A stretch of DNA of 27,500 nucleotides. Origin: Bolinopsis microptera (lineage: Eukaryota > Ctenophora > Tentaculata > Lobata > Bolinopsidae). The notes under the pieces were generated by a model. The model made no database searches and had not been told where the DNA came from. It saw only the letters and a program-made list of their open reading frames with translations. Each line of letters starts with the position of its first letter. The first letter of the stretch is position 1. The translations under genes were made by a program, and so were the position numbers. The stretch covers positions 13,812,235-13,839,734 of the forward strand of contig NC_087084.1 of the NCBI RefSeq assembly GCF_026151205.1, in the 5' to 3' direction. Positions 1-13,429 of the stretch are shown piece by piece.

Positions 1-89
1 GTGGAAAAAACTAATAATATTGACAGCAGAAGATTAATTTTGAAACCAGTTCTCCCAGATGCTTTTATAGTCTTTGTTCTCATTATTAA

Positions 90-275
90 TGACGGATATC
101 ATTATGAATGACGGGTATTATCAATGATGACGGATATTATTAATAGTGACGGGTATTATTATTAATGACGGGTATTATTATTATTAGTGACAGGTATTAT
201 TATTAATAATGACGGGTATTATTATTAATGACGGGTATTATCATTAATAATGACGGGTATTATTATTAATGACGG
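90..275. repeat. Minisatellite of GACGGGTATTATTATTAAT-type units
   Basis: Roughly 19-bp units beginning GACGGGTATTATTATTAAT recur about eight times with small length and base changes (GACGGATATT, GACAGGTATT). The tract runs directly up to the short ORF that opens at 273. No coding or regulatory role is visible. Confidence 0.85.
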
Positions 276-671
276 AGTTGGAAAACAATTAAAACGATTG
301 TGAGACAGGGTCGATTGAAAGATGTTTACCATTTTCCTATAACCATCACTGATAATAGTGCGATCTTGAGAAAAGCTGAAGAAGTTGTTGCAAAATACAA
401 CGAGAAGTTCAAAGTTAATGTGGCGTTTGGGTTTATTCTTAAGGACAGGACTACAGATGAACTAAAGTATTTTCATCCTTCAAACAACACGATGCTGTTT
501 ACACTCCCTCGAGTATTAGAAACTCCGTCTGATTATAGACAATTTATTGAGGATATTGAGCAACAAGACGCCTTTGACTATGCTCGACTACACAGACCAT
601 CAACAAAATGGACAGTGGAAAGAATTTTGTGTGTACGATTTGATATTTATAGATTTAAACTAAGACCTTAA
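273..671 (+). CDS. Unidentified short ORF, possibly a terminal exon or transposon ORF fragment
   Basis: The frame opens after a stop at 270-272 and ends at TAA 669-671, giving about 132 codons. There is no convincing ATG near the start: the first start-like codon is GTG at 300. The protein is soluble-looking, with many charged residues and no membrane segment. The C-terminal third has the spaced pattern RPSTKW-VERI-V-F-IY, which loosely resembles small conserved domains at the N-termini of large mobile-element proteins such as Polinton-type DNA polymerases. That resemblance is from memory and weak. Codon use is coherent and the frame is clean, so it may be a real terminal exon or a TE ORF fragment. 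I do not recognise it securely. Confidence 0.35.
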   Translation, partial: RSWKTIKTIVRQGRLKDVYHFPITITDNSAILRKAEEVVAKYNEKFKVNVAFGFILKDRTTDELKYFHPSNNTMLFTLPRVLETPSDYRQFIEDIEQQDAFDYARLHRPSTKWTVERILCVRFDIYRFKLRP

Positions 672-1472
672 TTTAATTCTGTCAAAACTTATTTTATTGA
701 TGCGTATTGTGTAAATATTATTCAGCTTATGCTATTCGTAAAAAAAACTTATTCATTTCCATTTATTTTTCTAACCAGTAACGAATCATTTGTTTTATTT
801 TTAACAACGATAGTCAGTTATATTGACAGATTGTGGAAATTAATCACTAGAAACAGTTAAATGAGTCACTCAAGTGATCTATAGGATAAGAATAGAGTGC
901 TTGTGGCACATTATTACTTCACTTTGACCCACTCTAATCTGGTAAGATCGTTACACGATAAGATCACAAATGTACCGTGAGCAATGAACATGACATAATA
1001 ATCTAGTTACAGCCAATAAAGCTTCCACGTGGAACATGATATAACACTAATTACAAGGTCGCCGCCGGTAACATTACGTAATATGCTCACTTCAAGCGCT
1101 TGTGCACCACTTTTTCTCAAAATGGCTATTGACAAATGCATCATATACTACTTGTGCCTATAATGAGGCTAAAATGGTGTACTGGTTTAATCATTAAATC
1201 AGGACATATACCATTTTTTAATTTGTTATTAAATTAATGTTACACAAAGTGAAACATTAGTTCTGAGAAGGAAATTAAAGGATCAACCAGTTAAATATTT
1301 TTTTGAAACATTTGGGATGTCCAAATCCTTTAAAATCAAATATACTTAATGATAACATGGCGGGCAGCCTAGAAACCCCAATAATTTCGCTCCTTTTGTT
1401 ACATATTCTTATCATAGTATAAATTGAGCTGTTAAATTTATCAAATATTTTATTAACTTGATACGTTTTCAG
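672..1472. other. Non-coding stretch upstream of the sulfotransferase exons
   Basis: AT-rich sequence with no clear ORF, RNA gene or repeat array. It should contain an intron and perhaps the 5' exon of the downstream sulfotransferase, since the first exon I can define starts mid-codon. I could not identify a phase-compatible 5' exon here. Confidence 0.5.
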
Positions 1473-4597
<3,125 letters not shown>

Positions 4598-4609
4598 TTA
4601 GTATAATTT

Positions 4610-4615
4610 ATTAAA
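4610..4615 (+). promoter_or_regulatory. Candidate polyadenylation signal (ATTAAA) of the sulfotransferase
   Basis: ATTAAA occurs 12 bases after the TAA stop, followed by a T-rich run at about 4625-4637. It is the common variant of AATAAA. The distance is short, so another downstream signal could be used instead. Confidence 0.4.
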
Positions 4616-5743
4616 GCATTCAATTTTATTTTTTAAATGTACCATTAAAAGTAACATGATCATTGTTGTGAAGGTATTTTAGAAGGATTTTAATGTAATT
4701 AATAATTTATTCGAGCGTGCTAAATCAAGCTCTATAACAGTCGATCTTCGAGATTGTTCTAAAAGGGCCCCCGACAATTAAAACCACCTCGAATTGATGT
4801 ATTTCGGACGCTGATTCCGAATCACCCCCAATCCCCATGACATAGGGTTAAAATGCTCCCCATGCGAGATCTTGGCGAAAAACTGTATCGATCACGTGAT
4901 ATGACCGTATAAGGAAGTTAGTCTAATTTCTCGTTAGGGTAAAAGACTAGCAAGCTAGGTAAATGTCAAAGACGTACTGTGATGAACACTGTATCTTAAA
5001 CTTATTATTTAAATGCTGCATTGGGATACTTGTTCATTGACGATTTTTAGTTGTCTAAGATTTTGAAATCGAATGAAAAATAGAAAGGGCGAATGTATCA
5101 TGCAAAATAGTTTTAAAATCTAACACTTATTTTATAGGATTTTTATTCATAACACAATGATATAGTCACTGAAACATTTGAACATGCAGTTTAACAAGTT
5201 ATGATCTTTGTAGCTCAAACATCAAAGGATACATCCAAAAATTTGCATATTGTAGCCAATAATACACTTAAATATACTGTACTAAAGTAAGTTAGATATT
5301 GTAAGTAAGTTATACCAATTTTTGTATGTTGTTTTTTATCTGATACCTATTCACCATTTGAGAAATAAAACTTAAAGTTATAAACCTTCATTGTACTTTA
5401 CCGGTAGAGTCTAAATTAAATAGTTTGAGATTTCCTTTACATTATATATTTATGCATGTGCCCCACGGGGATGAATTTCTTATTACCATTTATATTATAT
5501 ATATTTGTTTGAGTAAACATTGGCTGGTACCACGGGCCAGTCCCCAACAAAAAAAAGTTTCAATTGTTTTACTTTTATAGTATCTTACATAATACAAACA
5601 ACAAAGGCAGCAAGTATTTAGTTTAATTTCTAAAAGTTTATTATCATTAGATGGCTAAGTACATAGTACATACGTGCAATTATCGAAATATCAAATTTAT
5701 AGATTTGAGGCCTTGTCCATCCATTTTTGACCAATTTCCGACC

Positions 5744-5816
5744 AAAACCTCGATTTACCGCAAACCCCGATTTACCGCAGTGCGCAGGTTTTGTCTTTCC
5801 GGTAAATCGAGGTTTT
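5744..5816. repeat. Inverted repeat resembling a pogo/Tigger-type MITE end
   Basis: AAAACCTCGATTTACCG (5744-5760) is exactly repeated in inverted form at 5800-5816, and a third direct copy, CCCCGATTTACCGC, follows the first. Terminal repeats of the type aaacctcgatttaccg are familiar from Tc1/mariner-pogo MITEs, but the element boundaries and TA duplications are not clear here. Confidence 0.5.
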
Positions 5817-6055
5817 ATTGTATTAATTACAACATTGAGCTACACACCATTAACACACCATGAGCAGTGTCGTCTTTAAAAATAGAACGCTGGTACTTGT
5901 CAACTCTTGTTCCACAAAATACCATTCCTGGTTGACATTTAGTAGGCCCCACCCACTACCCCACCTGTGCTGCAGATCAGACAAATACCGTTATATCCCC
6001 ACCTCCTATTAAAAAAAGAAGCAGGCTCCACCTTCTGTTTGAAAGAAGTTGTGAA

Positions 6056-6087
6056 CCCCCCCCCCCCTCCCCCCCCCCCCCCCCCCC
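6056..6087. repeat. Poly-C tract
   Basis: A C run of about 32 bp interrupted once by T. Similar pure C runs occur at about 7341-7364, 21783-21797 and 21831-21845, so homopolymer C tracts recur in this locus. Confidence 0.95.
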
Positions 6088-6307
6088 AGAAGTTTGAACT
6101 TGAGGTCAGAGGAGCTGTGAGAAATGGCTGAATTTACCGTATTTAGTTCCAACATTCCTCCTTGTTTACCTACTTGTCTCTTGTCATACGTTGTATGACC
6201 CGCCTGTATCGTTGAAACTCTACAGTGAGACTACAGCTTGTATTATTGAGACTATCGTTGAAACTACTATAGTGAAGCGACAGTGGGGGTCACCACGTGA
6301 TACAACT

Positions 6308-6439
6308 TTTCTCAAGATATAGTAGTCTCGTAGTTAAACTATGCTGCACTGTTATAAAATTTAAACCGCCCCCTTTCTCAAGATATAGTAGTCTCGTAGT
6401 TAAACTATGCTGCACTGTATTAAAATTTAAACCGCCCCT
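6308..6439 (+). repeat. Tandem duplication (66-bp period) upstream of the LINE remnant
   Basis: A segment beginning TTTCTCAAGATATAGTAGTC is repeated with a 66-bp offset and few differences. A diverged relative lies at about 18180-18480, with shared stretches such as CAACATTCCTCCTT and GTAGTTAAACT, so this is part of a dispersed repeat family. Confidence 0.75.
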
Positions 6440-8095
6440 AAAATGTTAAGAATTGCTATTTTTAATGCACTCGTACAGTCGCATCTCTCCTATGGGATAA
6501 CGGTTTGGGGAAGCAGCACAGCAACTAATAAGTTGAATAAACTTTTTATCAATCAAAAAAGGCATTAAGAAATGTGTTCGGGATTCGCAGAGTTAACAAA
6601 CATCAGCAAGGAAATACGAAGCGTGTTTTCAGTGAAAACAAAGTGCTTACCGTGTATGGACTTTATCATAAATTTATTCTCACTGAGGGATTTCAGGTAG
6701 TGCATGCTGGTGGTTACCCAACGTTACTAAGAAAACACTTTCAAACTTCAGCTGTTAACGATAAACGGCTTATTTGTCCTAGAGTGTATTATAAAGATAA
6801 TATGCACAACATGTTATACGCTGTTCCCAGAATCTGGAATGCTGTTAACAACTCAAGTTATCTCACTAGAAATATTACCACAATTTCATCCTTCAAGAAC
6901 AATATTAAGCAGTTCATTCTCATGTACCAATCTAATGGTTCAAATAACACATGGGAACCATCCAATCTTGATGCGCAAACATTTTTTGTCACTGCATCTA
7001 AGAACCCCGAGTCATACTCAGTTACACGTTAACACCATGCATGTTGTTACCATATTGCATGTTTTTGATATTTTGGCATGTGACTGCATGTACATTTACA
7101 TGTTCAAATTGGACATTTTTTAGATTCTTATTCAAGCTGGGTAATTCCGACTGCATGTGCATGTTCATGTTCAATTTGTGACAATTCTTATTCAGTGTGT
7201 GTGATCATTTGAGCTGCGTTTTTAGCTGTTTTACCTTGCTTAATGTTCTATTTTGAATCTTAAATTACCCCCTGAGGGGCATAGCTCCAACACTTCCCCT
7301 CATTAAACGCCCCGTTTCTTTACTATGTGGGGGTTTGATAACCCCCCCCCCCCCCCCCCCCCCCATTTTCCGTAACCTTATTTCAGCAGCTTTTCTCACT
7401 TGGTGTCGCACAGTACATGTATTGTGCGACACCGGGTGAGAAGAGTCAAACGGGGTTCGAGATGCTCGGGTTTAAGATCACCAGATTACCTGATCTTACT
7501 GGAAGTCACAACTTTGACACTACACCTAAAGCATGGACGCATACGGGAAAACTCTCTGCATCCTGATGCTGACTATTCCCTCATCTTTCTCACTGATAGC
7601 AAATTTATCCCTACTCTGCTATTACTACTAAGTTACTGCCTACTACTCTAGTTACCCTGTCTTGACTACCTTTTGATTGGGTAGCTAGTTGAACTTTATT
7701 ATTTTATTATGGACACATTGGATCTCTGTTAATAACAATTTTTGACATCTGTTGTAATACAGTAATGTATGTGATTTTCGCGTTTTTCCTCATTTATTCT
7801 GATCATGGATATTGATTGATACTAAGATTTTCACATTTATGAGAGTTTTTGAATTTTGGTCGCGTAATTTTGATTTTATTTGATTTTTGAACAAAATCTT
7901 TATTTAATTAGATTTCACTTTTTTTGTTGACCAGTGGCTTACAAGCTTCTGGGTCCTGTTTTGAATTTTTTTGAGTGGATTGTTAGGGCCCTGGCATTTG
8001 CCGACAAAGCGGTTTTTATTTTTATGTTTTATAATCCTGTTGATTTGTATATACCGTTTTGAAAATTTTTCAAATCTAATCTAATCTAATCTATA
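6440..8095 (+). mobile_element. 5'-truncated non-LTR retrotransposon (LINE) with (AATCT)n tail
   Basis: The element begins within the C-terminal part of a reverse transcriptase frame, continues through a ~1-kb 3' UTR (7033-8070) and ends in CAAATCTAATCTAATCTAAT, a short-unit 3' tail typical of CR1/L2/RTE-like LINEs. The 5' truncation next to unrelated duplicated DNA fits target-primed reverse transcription. The 3' UTR contains a poly-C run (7341-7364). No target-site duplication could be defined with confidence. Confidence 0.7.
6443..7032 (+). pseudogene. C-terminal LINE reverse transcriptase remnant, frameshifted
   Basis: The first part (6443-6568) encodes the pattern IFNALVQSHLSYGITVWG followed by LNKLFINQKR, the thumb-region signature after the RT fingers and palm of LINE polymerases (alv-shl-Y---vWg, then Qkr-lR). 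A one-base deletion in the A run at about 6558-6563 stops this frame. The reading resumes in the next frame as ALRNVFGIRRV and runs to TAA 7030-7032, about 155 further residues ending in a family-specific tail with the pattern PRIWNAVNNS. Fingers, palm and endonuclease domains are missing. It cannot make an active polymerase. Family assignment beyond LINE is not possible from this fragment. Confidence 0.75.
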
Positions 8096-8165
8096 CTCTT
8101 ATCGAGGTTCATAGATAAGAGAATAGTTTCTAAACTATTATCTTATCTATGAACCTTGATAAGAG
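8096..8165. repeat. 70-bp near-perfect palindrome (hairpin)
   Basis: Arms 8096-8129 and 8132-8165 (34 bp each, 2 mismatches) are separated by only 2 bases. The left arm begins CTCTTATCGAGGTTCATAGA. It directly follows the (AATCT)n LINE tail. It could be a tiny foldback element or a local inversion-duplication scar. Confidence 0.9.
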
Positions 8166-8279
8166 GTACATAGATAGGAGTATGTTTTATTTTTGATATA
8201 CAAGTAAATTGCAATATTTTGCACCTCTAAGAGAAATAAAACTCAATATTCAATGTAACTTTTAAAAACTATATGGTCA

Positions 8280-8285
8280 TTTATT
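8280..8285 (-). promoter_or_regulatory. Candidate polyadenylation signal for the peptide gene before Penelope insertion
   Basis: AATAAA on the minus strand lies 140 bp beyond the left copy of the 18-bp direct repeat that flanks the Penelope composite. If the 9-kb insertion is removed, this signal falls about 160 bp downstream of the stop codon of the minus-strand peptide precursor at 17434-17628, a normal 3' UTR length. Confidence 0.4.
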
Positions 8286-8424
8286 AATATATGTTTTTTA
8301 AAGCTTCGGTTACTAAAACGTATAGTATCAGTAATAATATGTATTATAACAATAAGAATAACATCGCTTTATAGCCGAAAAGAACTAAAAAGTTAAAGAT
8401 TCGGTTTAAGCCATTTTGATCTAT

Positions 8425-8442
8425 TATATACTCTTAATACTT
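8425..8442. repeat. Left copy of 18-bp direct repeat flanking the Penelope composite (putative target duplication)
   Basis: TATATACTCTTAATACTT here is identical to 17396-17413, in the same orientation, although the two Penelope copies between them are inverted. A direct repeat outside an inverted pair is what a target-site duplication would look like. Confidence 0.7.
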
Positions 8443-8586
8443 ATATATACTCTTTGTTAGAGCTTTCGCTGACGTTGAGGTGGAAAAAACAAGCCAATAT
8501 CGAGTTTTGTAGCCACAATTGCCCCGGAATAAAACAGTAAAGGATCACAAGATAGTTAAGTGTCATCAAACAAATGATACGACGTA

Positions 8587-8648
8587 TTCCAGGGTGATCT
8601 GCTGAAGACTCAACTAGTTTCGGCCTTTGAGGGCCATCCACAGGAGTG
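8587..8648 (-). ncRNA. Hammerhead-ribozyme-like motif in the Penelope 3' UTR, copy A
   Basis: Same sequence as in copy B (17294-17355), read on the minus strand: stem GGCC-CUCAAA-GGCC followed by GAAAC, a short third stem and GUC. The catalytic CUGANGA box reads CUGUGGA and is followed by an extra U, so activity is doubtful. Confidence 0.45.
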
Positions 8649-10292
8649 TCACCTAGCAGAAGTCAAAAATTTAATAAACTGATATCAGAAGAATATGTCG
8701 TATTAGTAAACATACGGTTAATTAATCTGAAAATCCATTGTAAAGTTACAAACTCATGGGGCAGAAAAAGAAACAAAGAGTAAACTCGGTGTACAAAAGT
8801 GAGAGCTAGGAAGCGGAAAATATAGCCGTATACCCAGTGATAGAACGTGAGGTGTGACCTGAACCAAAGATAACATTAATTGCCACTGACCTTGCTCCTA
8901 TTTAAACCAATTATCCTGGCTTTAAATCTCTCGATAAACATATCCTCAAACATGTTCAGGTCATCTCTATTGCATTTACGGATAATCCCAAAGTTAAAAC
9001 TAGAAAGTTTATCATCTAACATTTCATAATGCACATCGTGAATGTGCAGAGCTAATGATGACTTATTATAATGTTCTGGTTTGAAAGCTGCTCTGTGGTT
9101 ATTCATGCGTATATTGAGGGGTAGCCATGTCTGGCCAAAATAGAAGCCGCTTGAACATAACTTACATTGAGCTACGTATATAACATTCCCATCACTACAA
9201 TTTAAACTCATATCTAGTTCACATATCTGATTGTTAACAATAAATTTCCCATCAGCGTTGTTTTCCGTGAGTTTGCAAGTCAGGCATCTTGGTCTTTTAC
9301 ATGCTTGTGATGAGGTGTTGTTGTCTCTTCTAGACTGTTTCACGTATTCTGCTGGTGTAGTGGCGAATTTTCTTCGTTTGAAGAGTTGGTCACTTATGTT
9401 ACTGCCTCTTCTATTTGCGATAGTGATGGATACGTTCTCACCAATTATGTGTTCGATAGTCTGTTTCTTAGATTCTAGGAACATTCTGAGGTCTTTTAGT
9501 TCTTTGCAGTATTGGGCAGATAGTATCAAATTAGTAGAGGTTTCCTCCTTTTTCTCTACATCCGTTTTCTTAGGTTTCAGACGTTCATTCCTATCTACCA
9601 AATTCACCTTTTCTAGGACAATCTTAAGTTCCTGCTCATCATAGCCACTTTTCTTCAGGTCCGAAATTATGTCTTTAGCTGCTTTATCAAATGCTTTCTC
9701 GTCTGAGCATATGGTTCTTGCTCGTAGTAGTTGTGAATACGGGACGCTTTTGAATACATGAGGAGGGTGGTAGCTATTCCTTTGTAAAAATGATCTGTTA
9801 TCTGTTGGTTTCTGGTATAATGATGTCGCTATACCGAAAGTCCCATTCTCTGACTGCCTTATTTTAACTAAAACATCCAGGAAGCTAAGTTCCCTGCCTA
9901 TTTCCTCAGTGAATTCTATCCCATATGCTGCAGCTTTACTATTGAGTAGTTTGACAAAATCGTAGAACTCTTCTTCTGTCCCTGACCATATACCAAAAAT
10001 ATCGTCGATGTAACGTTTCCAGAGTTTAACAAATAAGTCCCAGTTGTCGATGTTCTCTTTTAGGAAAATCTTCAAAAATTTCAGAAATGTATCTGCTAAA
10101 GGTCTTGAGATCGAACCGCCTGTTGGAACACCTTTGATGGCTCTGAAAAACTCTCCTCTGTATTCTAGTGTCGAGTTCTGTAGACAAAAGTTGATACTTG
10201 TCATCATGCCTGATTTGATGTTTGGGGCGAGCGTTGTATCTTCTTCTAGTGCTGCATTAACCGACTGTCGGACGATATCCTGCCTCATACTA

Positions 10293-10300
10293 GGATATAG
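10293..10300. repeat. 8-bp target-site duplication, left
   Basis: GGATATAG here equals 14129-14136. The uninterrupted copy B contains this 8-mer once (as CTATATCC at 15648-15655), which proves it is a target duplication rather than part of the transposon. Confidence 0.95.
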
Positions 10301-10624
10301 GGACCTTTACTGATAGTTGAAATTCGACATATGACGTCATCTAGCGTCATCTAGCGTCATCTAGCGTGAAATATCGCCAGATGATGATAGATGACGCTAG
10401 ATGACGCTAGATGACGCTAGATGACGCCAATAAGCGACATTGTCGCTAAGTGCACGGCACCTTTCGAATGTCGCTATCTAGCGCTATCTAGCGCTATCTA
10501 GCGCTATCTAGCGCTATATGACGCTATATGACGCTATATGACGCTAGATGACGCTAGATGACGCTAGATGACGCTAAGCACGCAGCACTGACGCCAGGCG
10601 ACAGAAAGCGCTATTTTCATAAAA
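10301..10624 (+). repeat. Left terminal inverted repeat with 10-bp-periodic arrays
   Basis: Starts GGACCTTTACTGATAGTTGA and contains runs of TAGATGACGC, GCTATCTAGC and GCTATATGAC units at 10-bp spacing, with unique spacers (for example GTGCACGGCACCTTTCGAAT). It matches 13796-14128 in inverted orientation, with a few base changes and one-unit copy-number differences. Confidence 0.92.
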
Positions 10625-10990
10625 TTTCCGCCCTTTTTTTTGCGACATCTAGCGGTATCTAGCGCTATCTAACGCTATATGTCGCAACGACATCTGACGC
10701 AGCGCTATCTAGCGCTATCTAGCGCTATCTGGCGCTATCTAGCGGAGAATGTCGGTTTGTGACAGTTAACGCTAGATAGCGCTAGATAGCGCTATCTAGC
10801 GCTAGATATCGCGGCGACAGCTAGCGCTAGATAGCGCTATCTAGCGTAAACTGTCACAAACCGACATTCTCCGCTAGATAACGCTTGTTAGCGCTAGATA
10901 GCGCTATCTAGCGGAGAATATCGGTTTGTGACAGTTAACGCTAGATAGCGCTAGATAGCGCTATCTAGCGCTAGATATCGCGGCGACAGC
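10625..10990. repeat. Left internal CTAGCG-type array with nested palindromes
   Basis: Continuation of the 10-bp-unit array beyond the shared TIR. A block beginning GGAGAATGTCGGTTTGTGAC at about 10744 recurs inverted at about 10850-10872 and again direct at about 10914-10935, producing nested palindromes around GCTATCTAGC cores. It ends in CGGCGACAGC at about 10990. Confidence 0.85.
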
Positions 10991-11012
10991 TATAGCTATG
11001 GCTATAGTTGTT

Positions 11013-11361
11013 AACCGTTAAATATCTAACGTTGGTTATAAGTTTTATTTTTAACGTTGCAAAACGTTTATTATTTTACGTTAGATCAAGGTTACCTTAT
11101 CAACTATAAGCAACGTTCAAAACTCTGCTATAAATTCAAAAAATTATAAGCAGAGTTTAAAATTCAACTACATTTTAAAGTTGTATGTAGGTTACATATA
11201 AAACGTTGTTAAACGTTAAATATCTAACGTTGGTTATAGGTTTTATTTTTAACGTTGCAAAACGTTTATTATTTTACGTTAGATCAAGGTTACCTTATCA
11301 ACTATAAGCAACGTTCAAAACTCAACTAAATTTTAACGTTGTATGTAGGTTACATATAAAA
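11013..11361 (+). repeat. ~190-bp imperfect direct repeat inside the transposon
   Basis: Two copies (about 11013-11204 and 11205-11361) share long stretches such as TATCTAACGTTGGTTATA and CAACTATAAGCAACGTTC, both ending TATGTAGGTTACATATAAAA. The first copy has an extra 14-bp-stem hairpin (CTGCTATAA near 11125 with TTATAAGCAG near 11144) that the second lacks. Confidence 0.85.
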
Positions 11362-11371
11362 ACTTTGCCGG

Positions 11372-12646
11372 CTGGTATAGGCTTAGACTAATATTTTGAG
11401 AAAAAGCGGCGCGTGATAGTAAATTACGAGTATCACCCGTTAACGAGTGAGATTCGTCCAGTATAACCTGTTTATGCTCTAACCTTGATTCACGATGTCA
11501 ATCCTTCGCATCTCGCCAATCTGGTTGCGAGAAGCATTATTTGATGCGCGCGAGACCCAGTAGTGCATCGCGCTACAAGCTCTAACCATAGCCCTCTCGC
11601 TAGTATTAGTAGTACGCTTAGACACATGGCTATGTGAAAGAAGATGATGTAAAGATCTAAATGTTAAATTAGCATTTGCAAATTAATAGTATTGAAATCT
11701 CGCACAGCAAGTTATTAAAAGAATGTAATGAGAGTCTAGCCGAATTTATTGTTCAGTAATCACATATATCGTACCCACGAGTTTTCAGTTTACGAACTAC
11801 GCGCAAGTGTGAAGTGCAAGCGCGAAAGCTTTAGTGCAATTTAGCTACGAAAATACCAAAACCCTTAAAATGCGATGCATTCAGTATTTAGAATTAATAT
11901 ATTATAAATTTATAAGTTATGTCAATCCTCTTACCTGGGGACTCAGGCTATTATGTACATGTTCATAAACATTAAGATTTGGCGAATAAAGATTTGGCGG
12001 AATGACAGGCTGAGCGCGGCCCAGTAACAATCCTCGGGATCGGAATTATTTTGGATAAATACTTTACAGCTTTGAGCTTCGAGTAATCTATTTGACGATG
12101 TTTGTTGTAGCGCGATGCACTACTGGGCCGCGCCGCGCAGCCAATAATATAATGCTTCTTGCAACCACTAGTGCTTTACTAATATATATAAAATATTAAC
12201 ATGCATCCGCACGTCATCGTTTCCCGCCATTTTAACACAAATTTTTGAAATTAGCTTTTTATTATATATTTCGAAAATTTATGAAGCGAATTTTTCCCAA
12301 ACTAATCCCGAACTGAAAAAACGTGCCGAACTGTACGAATTTTTTACGACTTTTGTACGAACTGACCAACTATGTTACTAAATTGGCGATATGCACCATG
12401 ACTGGGCCTCGCCGAGCTGTGAACATGATCTGAACAGTGAAGGATTGACATCGTGAATCAACGCGATGCGTTACTGTGAGTGTGTCGCGCCGCGCATCCA
12501 AAAATGCTTCTCGGTATCCAATAATGCTTTTCGGCGAAATGCACCACTGAGCTGTGAAAGATTGGCATCATGAATCAACGATGTTAGTAACTTGTATAAA
12601 TTTCGTCGAAATAGTACGTGCCGCTTTCTTCCGATCCCGAAATGTT
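11372..12646. other. Non-coding interior of the long-TIR transposon
   Basis: No open frame of useful length. It contains scattered related segments, such as GATTCACGATGTCAATCCTT (11489) against the inverted form near 12445, and GATGCACTACTGGG (12113) against the inverted CCCAGTAGTGCATC (11555). The interior was therefore built partly from inverted duplications. A second weak copy of the same block is at about 12540-12590. Confidence 0.6.
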
Positions 12647-12941
12647 AAGGGTCGACGGTCGTTTACATATTAGTATTACGTAATCAGCTGAGGAGGTTGG
12701 GGTTTTCAAATGATTATTGATTACGCTAGTGTAATATTGACATAAATATAATAGCTATGGTAAAACTGATTACGGGGTATGTGAACGACCCCTCATTGTT
12801 AGTAATCAGTTCCATACATAGCTATTAAGCTATTAGTATTATGTCTGATGTCACAATCACACTAGCGAGCGTAATAATTTGGAAAACCCCGGCCGGCGGC
12901 ATCAGGCCCTTTATATAATTATAATATGTAAACGACCCCTT
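12647..12941. repeat. MITE-like segment with inverted ends inside the transposon
   Basis: The left end AAGGGTCGACGGTCGTTTAC and the right end (reverse complement AAGGGGTCGTTTACATATTA, 12922-12941) match apart from a short internal duplication on the left. A third related motif (GAACGACCCCT) sits at 12783-12793. No coding content. Boundaries are tentative. Confidence 0.5.
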
Positions 12942-12965
12942 GATTAAGTGATATTTAATATTTTG

Positions 12966-13005
12966 TTCCACTCAGCCGAATATTTGATAAATCGAGTGTA
13001 ATAGT
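12966..13005 (+). repeat. SINE-like fragment
   Basis: CACTCAGCCGAATATTTGAT plus the following AAATCGAGTGTAA resembles the body of the complete SINE at about 21154-21190 (CACTCAGCCGAATGCTCGAG, AAATCGGGTGTGA). It is a short diverged remnant. Confidence 0.5.
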
Positions 13006-13167
13006 TGGGTGACTTCGACGAGCCGCGCAAGCTTATAGTTATATCATTTGCATTCTCACTTAAATTATAATTAATTTTCATACACAGTAAAAATTAATTT
13101 TCATATAAAATAAAAATAACAAAAAAGATTGGGTGGGAAAAGACAGGCTGCTCTTACGGTCCCAGTA

Positions 13168-13370
<203 letters not shown>

Positions 13371-13429
13371 TAGGATTACTGTTACTGTGATAGGATATGA
13401 TATCTTGTGCTATATGTAGCGACGACATC

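Larger units (their letters stand above)
4598..6307. other. Intergenic DNA with repeat debris
   Basis: AT-rich intergenic sequence. It holds a small inverted repeat (5744-5816) and a poly-C run (6056-6087). I see no supportable gene; short frames such as the one at 5651-5863 cross the inverted repeat and have no recognisable content. Confidence 0.6.

Noticed and set aside
1357-1423. ATG followed by a hydrophobic segment (SLLLLHILIIV), a possible signal-anchor exon of the sulfotransferase
   Set aside because: The only GT donor (1421-1422) leaves phase 0, whereas the exon at 1473 needs a phase-1 partner; joining them closes the frame.
8441-8641. 66-codon minus-strand ORF starting MDGPQRPK
   Set aside because: Lies in the 3' UTR of Penelope copy A over the hammerhead-like motif; chance frame.
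10301-10990. CRISPR-like regularly spaced repeats
   Set aside because: Units are contiguous 10-mers with no unique spacers, in a eukaryotic transposon end.
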